This document shows, piece after piece, positions 1 through 6,455 of a stretch of DNA of 10,929 nt. Numbering within the stretch: position 1 is the first letter of the stretch; every line of letters begins with the position of its first letter. The translations under genes were made by a program, and so were the position numbers. This DNA comes from an uncultured Actinomycetes bacterium. GTDB lineage: Bacteria; Actinomycetota; Thermoleophilia; Solirubrobacterales; Solirubrobacteraceae. Below the pieces are notes generated by a model, which was not told the origin of the DNA, ran no database searches, and worked only from the letters and a program-made list of their open reading frames with translations. The stretch is from assembly GCA_937888775.1 (NCBI GenBank), contig CALAQT010000130.1:1-10929 (forward strand). The letters run 5' to 3'.

Positions 1-53
1 AGTGCCGACCACCTTCACCGCCGGGTCACACGCCAACCGGGACATACCATCTT

Positions 54-87
54 TCGCGTGGGTGGGCTATGCCCTTAGAACCACCAA
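54..87 (+). repeat. Left terminal inverted repeat of the IS1595 element
   Basis: This 34-base end begins TCGCGTGGGTGGGCTATGC and ends ACCACCAA. It matches the reverse complement of 1312-1345 with four mismatches, at repeat positions 8, 20, 26 and 27. It lies just past the transposase stop codon at 90-92. The conventional terminus might be the GGG at 64, with the outer ten bases being an extended match. Confidence 0.8.
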
Positions 88-89
88 CG

Positions 90-1049
90 CTAGGCTGCTT
101 TCGCTCGCTCGAATGGGTGGGGCTCGGTGGCCATCGCACCCTCGATCAGGCGGTAGAACAGCATCCCGCGATGGTGACTGCGGCGACGGTTGAACCGGAA
201 CGTGAACTCGTCGAGGTAGTAGTCGAGTTGCTTGCTGCTGATGGCGCCCTGGTGAGTTCCGAGCAGCCACCGCTTGACGAGGGAGGCCACGCGATGCACA
301 TGGGGGAACACGACGTTGGCGGGATCGCCGCTCGCGCTGACATTCGTGACCTCGTGCCCGAAGCGGTAGCGCCCGACATCGAAGTAGCCGATCCACCCGT
401 CCGTGCGGACGATCGAGCCGCGGGCTATGTTGTCGAGGATGAACCCCGTGAGCGTGTCCTGGGTCATATTCGGGATCCGCGCCATGCGCACCCGTCCTGC
501 GCCTTTGCCTTCGACCTCGACAGCGATCACGACGATGATCTTGTGGCCGACGTGACGACCAGACTGGCCGCTGCGCACGCCACCGATGATCGTTTCGTCA
601 ACCTCGACGACCTTGCCGGGGCCACCGATCATCTCGCGCCCCGGTCGGACCATCGCGCGCCGCAGCTTGTGCAGCCAGGTCCAGGCGGTCTTGTAGGAGC
701 CCAAGCCCAGGACGCGCTGCAAACCGAGCGCGCTGACCCCGTTCTTCTGATTCACGACGTACCAGGCCGCGAAGAACCACGTCCGCAGCGGCAGCCGCGT
801 CTTGTCGAGGATCGTCCCGGCCGTGACCGACGTGTCCTTGCGACAGGCAGTGCAACGCCTACGACCACGGCTTGCCCGCCAGTAGCTCTCCTGAGCGCCA
901 CAGTGCGGGCACGTGAAACCCTCCCGCCAGCGAACGCCTTCCAAAAACGCGTAGCACCGCTCCTCCTCAGAGAACCAGTCCACGAGTTCGGTGAAGTCGC
1001 GCGGGTAGTCGCGACCAGCAACAGGGCGAAATGACTCGGCCGGGCTCAC
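90..1049 (-). CDS. IS1595-family (ISXO2-like) DDE transposase
   Basis: This 319-aa transposase should cut and join the element's ends. Residues about 18-80 form the N-terminal region with a zinc ribbon: CPHC at 47-50 and CTAC at 66-69. The ISXO2-like catalytic domain follows, with D151 in VEVDE, D217 in VRTDGW and a third-position histidine H252 in HVHRVASLVKRWLLGTHQG. The C-terminal YLDEFTFRFNRR block (about 278-289) is typical of the family. A third residue other than Glu (Asn or His) is normal for IS1595 relatives. The start chosen is GTG at 1049, with GGAGGG at 1053-1058 a few bases upstream; no better start follows before the zinc ribbon. The length is as expected and the frame is intact, so it could be active. 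The gene lies inside the inverted repeats at 54-87 and 1312-1345. Confidence 0.93.
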   Translation of the reverse strand: MSPAESFRPVAGRDYPRDFTELVDWFSEEERCYAFLEGVRWREGFTCPHCGAQESYWRASRGRRRCTACRKDTSVTAGTILDKTRLPLRTWFFAAWYVVNQKNGVSALGLQRVLGLGSYKTAWTWLHKLRRAMVRPGREMIGGPGKVVEVDETIIGGVRSGQSGRHVGHKIIVVIAVEVEGKGAGRVRMARIPNMTQDTLTGFILDNIARGSIVRTDGWIGYFDVGRYRFGHEVTNVSASGDPANVVFPHVHRVASLVKRWLLGTHQGAISSKQLDYYLDEFTFRFNRRRSHHRGMLFYRLIEGAMATEPHPFERAKAA

Positions 1050-1154
1050 CTGCCCTCCAGCTCACACATCTCACACCGCGTATCGCCGTCGCAGCGTCCG
1101 TTCTGCTCGCATCTGTCATCCACCGTTCGATGCGCGTGATGGCGCACCGTCCGA

Positions 1155-1229
1155 TCACCACATCCGTGAGGTCCTGACCTGCCGATCGGCAATGCCGGCG
1201 GTGCGACCGGGCATACGCTGTCCGTGCAT
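1155..1229 (-). CDS. Small leader ORF (24 aa) in the IS1595 5' region
   Basis: In the leader between the transposase start and the right inverted repeat, a perfect AGGAGG (1238-1243 on the minus strand) sits 8 bases before an ATG at 1229. The ATG opens a 24-codon frame starting MHGQRMPGRT and ending RTSRMW before TGA at 1155-1157. The peptide resembles nothing I recognise. The strong ribosome site is the only real evidence for translation. It might be a regulatory upstream ORF that tunes transposase expression, or simply a fortuitous start. Confidence 0.25.
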   Translation of the reverse strand: MHGQRMPGRTAGIADRQVRTSRMW

Positions 1230-1311
1230 CAGGGAACCCTCCTGGTGTCATGCCCTCGGCCGTTCCAGCGGTGCGAGGGCGCTTTTAGCCTACCTGAGCG
1301 TTATAGCGCAA

Positions 1312-1345
1312 TTGGTGGCGCTAAGTGCATAGCCCACTCACGCGA
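1312..1345 (-). repeat. Right terminal inverted repeat of the IS1595 element
   Basis: Reading inward on the minus strand, this end matches 54-87 at 30 of 34 positions. The transposase is transcribed away from this end, so it is the upstream (left, in IS convention) end of the element. Confidence 0.8.
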
Positions 1346-1791
1346 TGGCAGCAGCGACCCGCAACGTCTGGCCGAATCGAAAGCAGCAGCGGGCCGGGCG
1401 TTCACCGGGCCGGGCGTAGCCGGCCGACGCCGGTTTGGTGAGGCTGTCCAGATGCACCAGAAGCGAGCGCGTGGATCGGGACGATCTCGTGACTGCCTTG
1501 CGCTCGAAGCAGGAGCGGACCGAGCGTCAGATCGCGCGCCTGCTCCTCGTCCGCTGCAGAAGAGATTCTCGGCGCGATCAAGACTTCCGCTCTCGCCCTT
1601 CCGACCGTTTGCTCGGGGGACGGGTCCGAGCAAGCGCTGGCACCTCGGCGAGCGGTTGCTCGTCGACGGCGATCTCGAGCATGGCGGTGGCGAGCGCGAC
1701 GCAAGACGACGCTGCGGACGCAAAAGCCGGGCCGTAGCGCTCCGTGCCGCTTCGCCTGCGAGACCGGTCGTCTCGGCGGGCCCGAAAATCG
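1346..1791. other. Non-coding or decayed stretch between the IS1595 end and the IS110 remnant
   Basis: No intact gene can be supported here; long open frames on both strands have arginine- and serine-rich composition typical of antisense reading in high-GC DNA. The stretch contains the 123-bp conserved sequence at 1539-1661, which recurs inverted at 6039-6160. Upstream of it, two short anchors (AAAGCAGCAG at 1380-1389 and CAGATGCACC at 1449-1458) recur at the same 69-base spacing in the other copy. In the plus frame, residues read from 1451 (RCTRSERVD...) line up without gaps with the STAS-like frame at 6144-6260 but are much degraded. The C-terminal tail expected of the IS110 transposase is not visible here. 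Confidence 0.6.
1539..1661 (+). repeat. Left copy of a 123-bp inverted repeat bracketing the transporter operon
   Basis: By hand alignment this 123-base stretch matches the reverse complement of 6039-6160 with about 13 differences, including two single-base gaps (roughly 90% identity). It starts CCTGCTCCTCGTCCGCTGC and ends GCGAGCGGTTGCT. Outside these limits similarity falls sharply to about 50%, though two short anchors upstream keep identical spacing. No recognisable protein or RNA is encoded. The pair encloses the IS110 remnant and the complete sugar transporter operon. Confidence 0.8.
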
Positions 1792-2793
1792 TCAGTGTCG
1801 CGCATCGTCCCAGGTGCGGTGCAGTCGTTCTGGCCTTCCAGGCGGTCGCGATCACCGCGGCGGGCTGGGCTTCTTGGCGGCGCTGTAGCCTGGCGCCGAG
1901 GCGCGGTGGGCGGCGGTAGTGCCAGGCGGCCTCGACCAGCCGCCGGCAGGCGTGCCGGGAGCCAGACTTGGTGATCGCGCCTTGGCGACGGGTCTCGCCG
2001 GAGCTGCTCTCCGAGGGGACCAGCCCGAGGTAGCTGGAAAGCGGCCCGGGCCGCTGGAACCGCTCGAAGTCGCCGACCTGGGCGCACAGCCCGACCGCCG
2101 AGAGCGTGTCGATCCCCGCGCAGGCAGCCAAGCCGCGCGACCGTCTGCGCCCACGGCGAGTCGGCGACCAGCTCTGAGATCGTCGCCTCCAGCGCGTCGC
2201 GGCGGATCACCAGCGCGTCGACCGCGCCCATGTAGTCAAGCAGCGTCGCCTGCGCGCCAGCTCGCCGAGGTCGACCTTCGCCAGCCAGCCGCGGTGAGAG
2301 GCAGGCCAGGCGCTCGCGTTCTCCTCATAGCGGACGTCGTGGCGCAACAGCAGCTTGCCCATCCGCTGGCGTGTGCGCATCAGATCGCCGCGCAGCGCCT
2401 CGCGCGCCCGGACCAGATCACGCAGCGCCTCCTCCCCCGCCGTCGGGACCCTGACCGCGTGCAGCGCGTCGATCATCAACAGCACAGCACCCGCTCGGCG
2501 TCACGCTGATCGGTCTTCACGCGATTCTGAGCGGGACGCTCGATCTTTCCCGGCGTCGCGACCACACACCCCACCTCAGCCGCCCCGAGTGCTCTGGCGA
2601 GCCCATACCCGGCCGGGCCCGCCTCATACGCCACCCGCGTCGGCCCAGGCAGCGAGACGCAGAACCCCACCACCTCGCTCGTCTCGCCCGACAGCATGCG
2701 CACCCGCAACTCGCCCGTCTCATTGTCCATGCTCGCGGCCAGCACGCTGCGCGCGTGGACATCCAGGCCAGCCCAACTGCGAAGCTTCGCCAT
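1792..2793 (-). pseudogene. IS110-family transposase, broken by four frameshifts
   Basis: The N-terminal RuvC-like DEDD domain reads from ATG 2793 with D11 (GLDVHA), E57 (YEAGPAGYGL), D95 and D98 (KTDQRDAERVL). An AGAGGAG site lies upstream. The frame then shifts near 2480 (into LLMIDALHAVRVP), near 2260 (into the AQATLLDYMGAVDALVIRRD frame), at the four-base C run 2114-2117 (into GIDTLSAVGLCAQVGDFERF) and near 1834 (into ERLHRTWDDARH then stop). The C-terminal Transposase_20 domain shows LGLVPSE and RRQGAITKSGSRHACRRL, where the family's catalytic serine resides. The last 30 or so residues usual for the family are missing. Clean neighbouring genes argue that these shifts are real decay rather than sequencing error. 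The protein is almost certainly inactive. Confidence 0.92.
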
Positions 2794-2910
2794 GGTCGGC
2801 TCCTCTATGTGGGTGTGATCCGCCGCGCGGGGTCCACCCCGCGTGGCATCGAACTCCCCACGATCGCGTGGCGGACCGGCCGACTACACCCGTCCGGCCG
2901 GACGACAACC
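2794..2910 (-). ncRNA. Candidate IS110 bridge-RNA region (hairpin-rich leader)
   Basis: In the IS110 group, the non-coding end upstream of the transposase encodes the bridge (seek) RNA that pairs with donor and target DNA. Directly upstream of this transposase start lie three consecutive hairpins: 2823-2832 with 2837-2846 (one G-T wobble, four-base loop), CCACG/CGTGG at 2858-2862 and 2867-2871, and the perfect 14-base palindrome CGTCCGGCCGGACG at 2891-2904. This position and density of structure fit a bridge RNA. The loops have not been matched to donor or target sequence. The outer end of the element is not visible to me, so the limits are approximate. Confidence 0.3.
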
Positions 2911-2926
2911 TCCATAGGATTCTACC

Positions 2927-2955
2927 TTGCGCTTGTAGATCACCCATGATAAGAA
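2927..2955 (+). promoter_or_regulatory. Possible promoter of the sugar transporter operon
   Basis: TTGCGC at 2927-2932 and TAAGAA at 2950-2955 are 17 bases apart, about 60 bases before the binding-protein start. Each matches the sigma-70-type consensus only in part. The site lies next to, or inside, the end of the IS110 remnant, so the operon could be read from a promoter left by the insertion. No clear operator repeat was seen. Confidence 0.22.
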
Positions 2956-3016
2956 GCACACCGAGGTGTTGCAAGTGATTGCGTCCTATGCATTGGCAGT
3001 AGGAGAGGATTCGGCG

Positions 3017-4141
3017 ATGAACAACGTGCGAGCCTGGTGTAGGCCACGTCGTGTGGCAACTCTGGCGTCCGTTGCCGCTGTGGTGGCTGCTCTAGCGCTG
3101 AGTGCCTGCGGCGGGAGCAGCAAGCCGGCCAGCTCGAGCAACTCCAGTTCGGCGACGGGCGGCAAGTCGGTCAAGGCGGCGCTGATTCTCAAGGAATTCA
3201 CTAACCCGTACTGGATTTCGATGGAGAAGACAGCCAAGGCTGAGGCCGCCAAACTGGGCGTGCAGCTCCAGGTGTCAGCGGGGGCGACCGACGATGACAC
3301 GACCTCGCAGATCAACCAGATCGATGAGGCCATTTCGGCCGGGGACAAGGGCATCATCATCGCGCTCAACGGTGATGCCGTGAACACCGCGCTCGATCGG
3401 GCGAAGGCAGCCGGTCTCCTCGTCGTCGCGGTGGACACGCCGCCGATCCCGGCGAGCGTCGCGGATGTCACGTACGCCACCAACAACACTCAGGCTGGAT
3501 TGTTGGACGGCAAGTGGATGGCGTCGAGGCTCGATGGGAAGAGCGCCGACATCGCGATGCTCGACGACTTGACCAATCAGGTAATTACTGTTGACGTCGA
3601 CCGGGATCATGGCTTCTTGCAGGGGATGGGGATCCCGGTCGGTAACCCCACCGTCAACGGCCAGGAGCCCAAGAGCGGCCACTACTCGGGCGGGAAGGGC
3701 GGCAGTTATTCGATCGCCTGCCAGCTGCCCACGGAGGGGGCGCAGACAGGGGGACAGTCCGCGATGCAGACCTGCCTGTCCAAGGACTCAAACATCAACG
3801 TCGTCTATGCCATCAACGAACCTGCAGCTGAGGGCGCCGCGCACGCGCTGAAGGTTGCCGGGAAGTCCAACGTTACGGTTGTAGCCATCGATGGCGGATG
3901 CAGCAACCTGCCGTTTGTCGCCGACGGGGAGATCGCGGCAACCGCGGGCCAGTTCCCCGGCAAGATGGCCAAACTCGGGGTCGACGCCATCGGCACGTTC
4001 GCCCGCACGGGCAAGAAGCCGACTAACCAGGCCGGCCAGGATTTCTTCAACACGGGCACCGACTTGTACACCGACAGTGCCCAGCAGGGAGTGCCGAGCA
4101 TCAACACAGCGGCGGCGTCCAAGCTCTGTTGGGGGGGATAG
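3017..4141 (+). CDS. Sugar ABC transporter substrate-binding lipoprotein (RbsB/FrcB type)
   Basis: This 374-aa lipoprotein should capture a sugar outside the membrane and deliver it to the permease encoded next. It has a lipoprotein signal: basic MNNVRAWCRPRR, a hydrophobic stretch, then lipobox LSAC with lipidated Cys31. A Ser/Asn-rich linker follows, and then a Peripla_BP_4 (type I) binding fold from about residue 50 to 350. Early family features are ILKEFTNPYW and GIIIALNGDAVNTAL; later VVAIDGG precedes the last lobe. A longer frame begins at 2966, but the ATG at 3017 has AGGAGAGG upstream and puts the signal peptide at the N-terminus. The stop is 6 bases from the permease start, so the two are co-transcribed. 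The substrate cannot be told from sequence; ribose, xylose, fructose or inositol are all possible in this family. Confidence 0.92.
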   Translation: MNNVRAWCRPRRVATLASVAAVVAALALSACGGSSKPASSSNSSSATGGKSVKAALILKEFTNPYWISMEKTAKAEAAKLGVQLQVSAGATDDDTTSQINQIDEAISAGDKGIIIALNGDAVNTALDRAKAAGLLVVAVDTPPIPASVADVTYATNNTQAGLLDGKWMASRLDGKSADIAMLDDLTNQVITVDVDRDHGFLQGMGIPVGNPTVNGQEPKSGHYSGGKGGSYSIACQLPTEGAQTGGQSAMQTCLSKDSNINVVYAINEPAAEGAAHALKVAGKSNVTVVAIDGGCSNLPFVADGEIAATAGQFPGKMAKLGVDAIGTFARTGKKPTNQAGQDFFNTGTDLYTDSAQQGVPSINTAAASKLCWGG

Positions 4142-4147
4142 CCAGTC

Positions 4148-5185
4148 ATGACCGATGAGCCGTCGCGCCGGCTCATCGGCACTCCTGCGGATCAGGCCGA
4201 CGAGCCGGCGGCGCGACGGCGCGGTGCTCCGATTCATGCGATGCTGCACTCGCATCCGTCGATGGGACCGCTCGTGGTCCTCGTCGCGGCGGCGATTGTC
4301 TTCAATCTGCTCAACGGCCGGTTCCTTAGTGCGACGAACCTGTCGATCATGTTGGAGCAGGTCGCGGTTATCGGCTTGCTCGCTCTCGGCCAGACCATTA
4401 TCATCCTGACCGCTGGCATCGACCTGTCTGTCGGCGCGGCCATGATCCTCGCCCAGATGGTCATGGCGGGGCTCGCCATCTCTTCCGGGGTCCCGGTGGT
4501 CCTTGCACTGATCATCGGGCTAATTGTCGGTCTGGCGACGGGCCTGGTGAACGGCGTGCTGGTGACTAGGTTACACGTGCCACCGTTCATCGGCACCCTG
4601 GGTACCCTCGGAGTCTTCGGTGCACTCGGACTAAAGTACGCAAACGGTCAGACATTGACCCCGCACCCCGGCAGCCTCCTGCTGTGGACGGGTAAGGTGA
4701 TCACCGTGGCGGGTTTTCATATCACCACCGGCGTTCTGATGATGCTCGCGCTTTACATCATCGTTGGGTACGCCCTTGGTCGTACAGCTTGGGGCAGACA
4801 TGTATACGCCGTCGGCGACGAGCCCGAGGCGGCGCGCCTGGTAGGAATTCGCAGCGGAAGGCTGCTTCTGAGCGTGTACCTGGTCGCTGGACTCGTCTAC
4901 GGCATCGCAGCCTGGGTGCAGATCGGCTTTGTCGGAGATGCATCCACCGACATTTCGGCTACTCTCAACTTGGATAGCATTACGGCCGTTGTCATCGGGG
5001 GCGTGAGTCTATTCGGTGGGCGCGGCCTCGTCCTCGGGACACTGTTCGGGGCGCTGATCGTGCAGGTGTTCCAGAACGGGCTGGCCCTCGCCGGGGTGCA
5101 GGACCTCTACCAAGAACTCGCCGAGGGTGTGCTTATCATAGCCGCCGTCAGCGTGGACCAATGGATCCGGAGAGTGGGTCAATGA
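4148..5185 (+). CDS. Sugar ABC transporter permease (RbsC/FrcC type)
   Basis: This 345-aa multi-pass membrane protein forms the channel half of the importer; BPD_transp_2 permeases usually act as dimers. After a hydrophilic N-terminus of about 38 residues, roughly eight to ten hydrophobic segments follow. The family signatures are present: LGQTIIILTAGIDLSVG (about residues 80-96), a cytoplasmic YAVGDEPEAARLVGI loop that contacts the ATPase, and ITAVVIGGVSLFGGRG near the C-terminus. Length is normal and no residue looks missing. The start ATG follows a G-rich stretch at the end of the binding-protein gene. The last bases overlap the ATPase start in an ATGA arrangement, which suggests translational coupling. 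Confidence 0.93.
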   Translation: MTDEPSRRLIGTPADQADEPAARRRGAPIHAMLHSHPSMGPLVVLVAAAIVFNLLNGRFLSATNLSIMLEQVAVIGLLALGQTIIILTAGIDLSVGAAMILAQMVMAGLAISSGVPVVLALIIGLIVGLATGLVNGVLVTRLHVPPFIGTLGTLGVFGALGLKYANGQTLTPHPGSLLLWTGKVITVAGFHITTGVLMMLALYIIVGYALGRTAWGRHVYAVGDEPEAARLVGIRSGRLLLSVYLVAGLVYGIAAWVQIGFVGDASTDISATLNLDSITAVVIGGVSLFGGRGLVLGTLFGALIVQVFQNGLALAGVQDLYQELAEGVLIIAAVSVDQWIRRVGQ

Positions 5186-5997
5186 ACGACACAGCCGACG
5201 ACGGATCTGACCCCGACAGCGTACCGCCGATCCCCGGAAACAGACGACCTGTCCTCGCCGCCACCGGTCTCATAAAGTCCTACGGACGTATCGAAGCCTT
5301 GCGGGGGACGGAATTCGAACTCTTCCCGGACGAGATCCTAGCGGTCATTGGCGATAACGGAGCCGGCAAGTCTGTGCTGATCAAATGCCTGTCGGGGGCT
5401 GACATGCCCGACCGCGGCATGGTGCTTCTCGACGGTAAGACAGTCCGCTTCCGCGACCCGCAGCAGGCGAAAGACGCGGGCATCGAGACGGTCTACCAAA
5501 CCTTGGCTGTGTCGCCGGCCCTCGACATCGCCAGCAACCTCTATCTCGGCCGCGAGATCCGCAGAAAGGGCCTTCTCGGGAAAGTCTTTCGGCTCTTGGA
5601 CACGGCTGCGATGCGCCGAATGACCGAAGAGAACGTCAAGAAGCTTGGAATCGAGACACTGCAGAACACGAAACAGGCCGTCGAGACCCTCTCCGGTGGG
5701 CAACGCCAAGCCGTCGCCGTCGCCCGGGCGGCGACGTTCGGGAGCAAAGCCGTGATCCTCGACGAGCCGACCGCAGCTCTCGGTGTGAGAGAGTCCAGCC
5801 AAGTGGTGGCACTCGTCAAACGACTACGCGAGAGTGGCCTCCCCATCGTGCTCATCAGCCATGACATGCCGCAGGTATTCGAATTGGCTGACCGTATTCA
5901 CATCCAGCGCCTCGGGCGCCGCGTCGCGGTCATAACCCCCAAGACACACTCGATGGACGATGCGGTCGCGATCATGACCGGCGCACGCGCCGCTTGA
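5182..5997 (+). CDS. Sugar ABC transporter ATP-binding protein, single cassette (FrcA type)
   Basis: This 271-aa ATPase powers the importer from the cytoplasmic side. All motifs are intact: Walker A GDNGAGKS (57-64), Q-loop Gln106 in VYQTL, signature LSGGQ (170-174), Walker B VILDE (191-195) and switch His227 in LISHDM. Many sugar importers of this class (RbsA, XylG, MglA) carry two fused cassettes of about 500 aa. This one has a single cassette, as in FrcA, so two copies should dimerise. An in-frame ATG at 5161 exists, but the ATG at 5182 overlaps the permease stop as ATGA and has GGAGAG upstream, so it is preferred. The first 25 residues are polar and poorly conserved. It is the last gene of the operon; no terminator hairpin is clear after the stop. 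Confidence 0.93.
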   Translation: MNDTADDGSDPDSVPPIPGNRRPVLAATGLIKSYGRIEALRGTEFELFPDEILAVIGDNGAGKSVLIKCLSGADMPDRGMVLLDGKTVRFRDPQQAKDAGIETVYQTLAVSPALDIASNLYLGREIRRKGLLGKVFRLLDTAAMRRMTEENVKKLGIETLQNTKQAVETLSGGQRQAVAVARAATFGSKAVILDEPTAALGVRESSQVVALVKRLRESGLPIVLISHDMPQVFELADRIHIQRLGRRVAVITPKTHSMDDAVAIMTGARAA

Positions 5998-6038
5998 CGC
6001 ATTGACCCAGTGACGATGAGCGGCGCAGGATCCTGAAA

Positions 6039-6160
6039 GCAACCGCTCGCCGAGGCGTCAAGCGCTTGCGCGGAGCCGGCCACCGAGCAAACGGCCGGAG
6101 GACGAGAGCGGAAGTCTCGATCGCGCCGAGAATCTCTTCTGCAGCGGACGACAAGCAGGC
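6039..6160 (-). repeat. Right copy of the 123-bp inverted repeat
   Basis: This copy is the reverse complement of 1539-1661 at about 90% identity by hand alignment. It starts about 40 bases after the stop of the ATPase gene. Within it CCGGCC (6076-6081) and GGCCGG (6093-6098) can pair, but the left copy has lost this pairing. The adjoining part (6161-6260) encodes STAS-like residues, so the repeat may descend from the 3' part or downstream DNA of such a gene. Confidence 0.8.
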
Positions 6161-6260
6161 GTGACTGAGCGAGGTTGGCGCGCTTCTGGATTCCGCCGAA
6201 GGCAGCCACGCCGGTGGCGTCAATGAAACGCATGCTCTTGGTGCATCTGGGCAGCGCGCA
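6144..6260 (-). pseudogene. Remnant of a STAS-domain (anti-sigma-factor antagonist-like) gene
   Basis: The minus frame reads PRCTKSMRFIDATGVAAF and then IQKRANLAQSRLLVVR. This resembles the core of STAS domains: a strand ending in FID(S/A)TG, the usual phosphorylation loop, then a helix and a strand of the form RLLLV. The frame has no credible N-terminal half, and after LLVVR it runs into arginine-rich nonsense, so only a fragment remains. The plus strand at 1451-1550 carries a gapless but far more degraded counterpart (RCTRSERVD... to ARLLLVR). The match is to a short motif, so the family call is tentative. Confidence 0.4.
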
Positions 6261-6455
6261 GCGCCGGCGATCGACCACGTAGAAGCGACCCGCCGTGCGA
6301 CCCGGGGACTGCTGCTTTGCCTTGGCGAGGCCGGTCGCGCTCGCAGGTGCTTTCGCGTGCGGGGGGCAGCGAGGCGGTCGCGGCCCGTGTCGGGGTGCGT
6401 AGCCGGGAAACACTCTGTCGCGCTCGGTGCTTGGGGCCATACGGCTCGTCGCTGG

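Larger units (their letters stand above)
54..1345 (-). mobile_element. IS1595-family insertion sequence, apparently complete
   Basis: The element holds one intact DDE-type transposase gene on the minus strand between two long terminal inverted repeats (54-87 and 1312-1345). The repeats match at 30 of 34 positions by hand alignment. Total length is about 1.29 kb, with an unusually long stretch of about 260 bases between the transposase start and the right end. IS1595-family elements usually make 8-bp target duplications, but the 8 bases outside each end (46-53 and 1346-1353) do not match. The true ends may therefore differ by a few bases, or the flanks may have been rearranged. The intact ORF and well-kept repeats suggest a fairly recent, possibly active copy beside an older, decayed IS110. 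Confidence 0.82.

Noticed and set aside
69..1034. 321-codon plus-strand frame across the transposase
   Set aside because: It is the antisense shadow of the IS1595 transposase, whose motifs and start are clear on the minus strand.
1301..2131. 276-codon minus-strand frame read as one protein
   Set aside because: Only its first part (about 2131-1835) carries IS110 C-terminal sequence. The rest is low-complexity Arg/Pro/Ser reading after a frameshift, so it is one segment of the pseudogene.
2966..3016. Upstream start of the binding protein (17 extra residues)
   Set aside because: It would bury the lipoprotein signal; the ATG at 3017 has a good ribosome site.
5161..5181. Upstream ATG for the ATPase gene
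   Set aside because: The ATGA overlap at 5182 with GGAGAG upstream is the normal coupled start in such operons.
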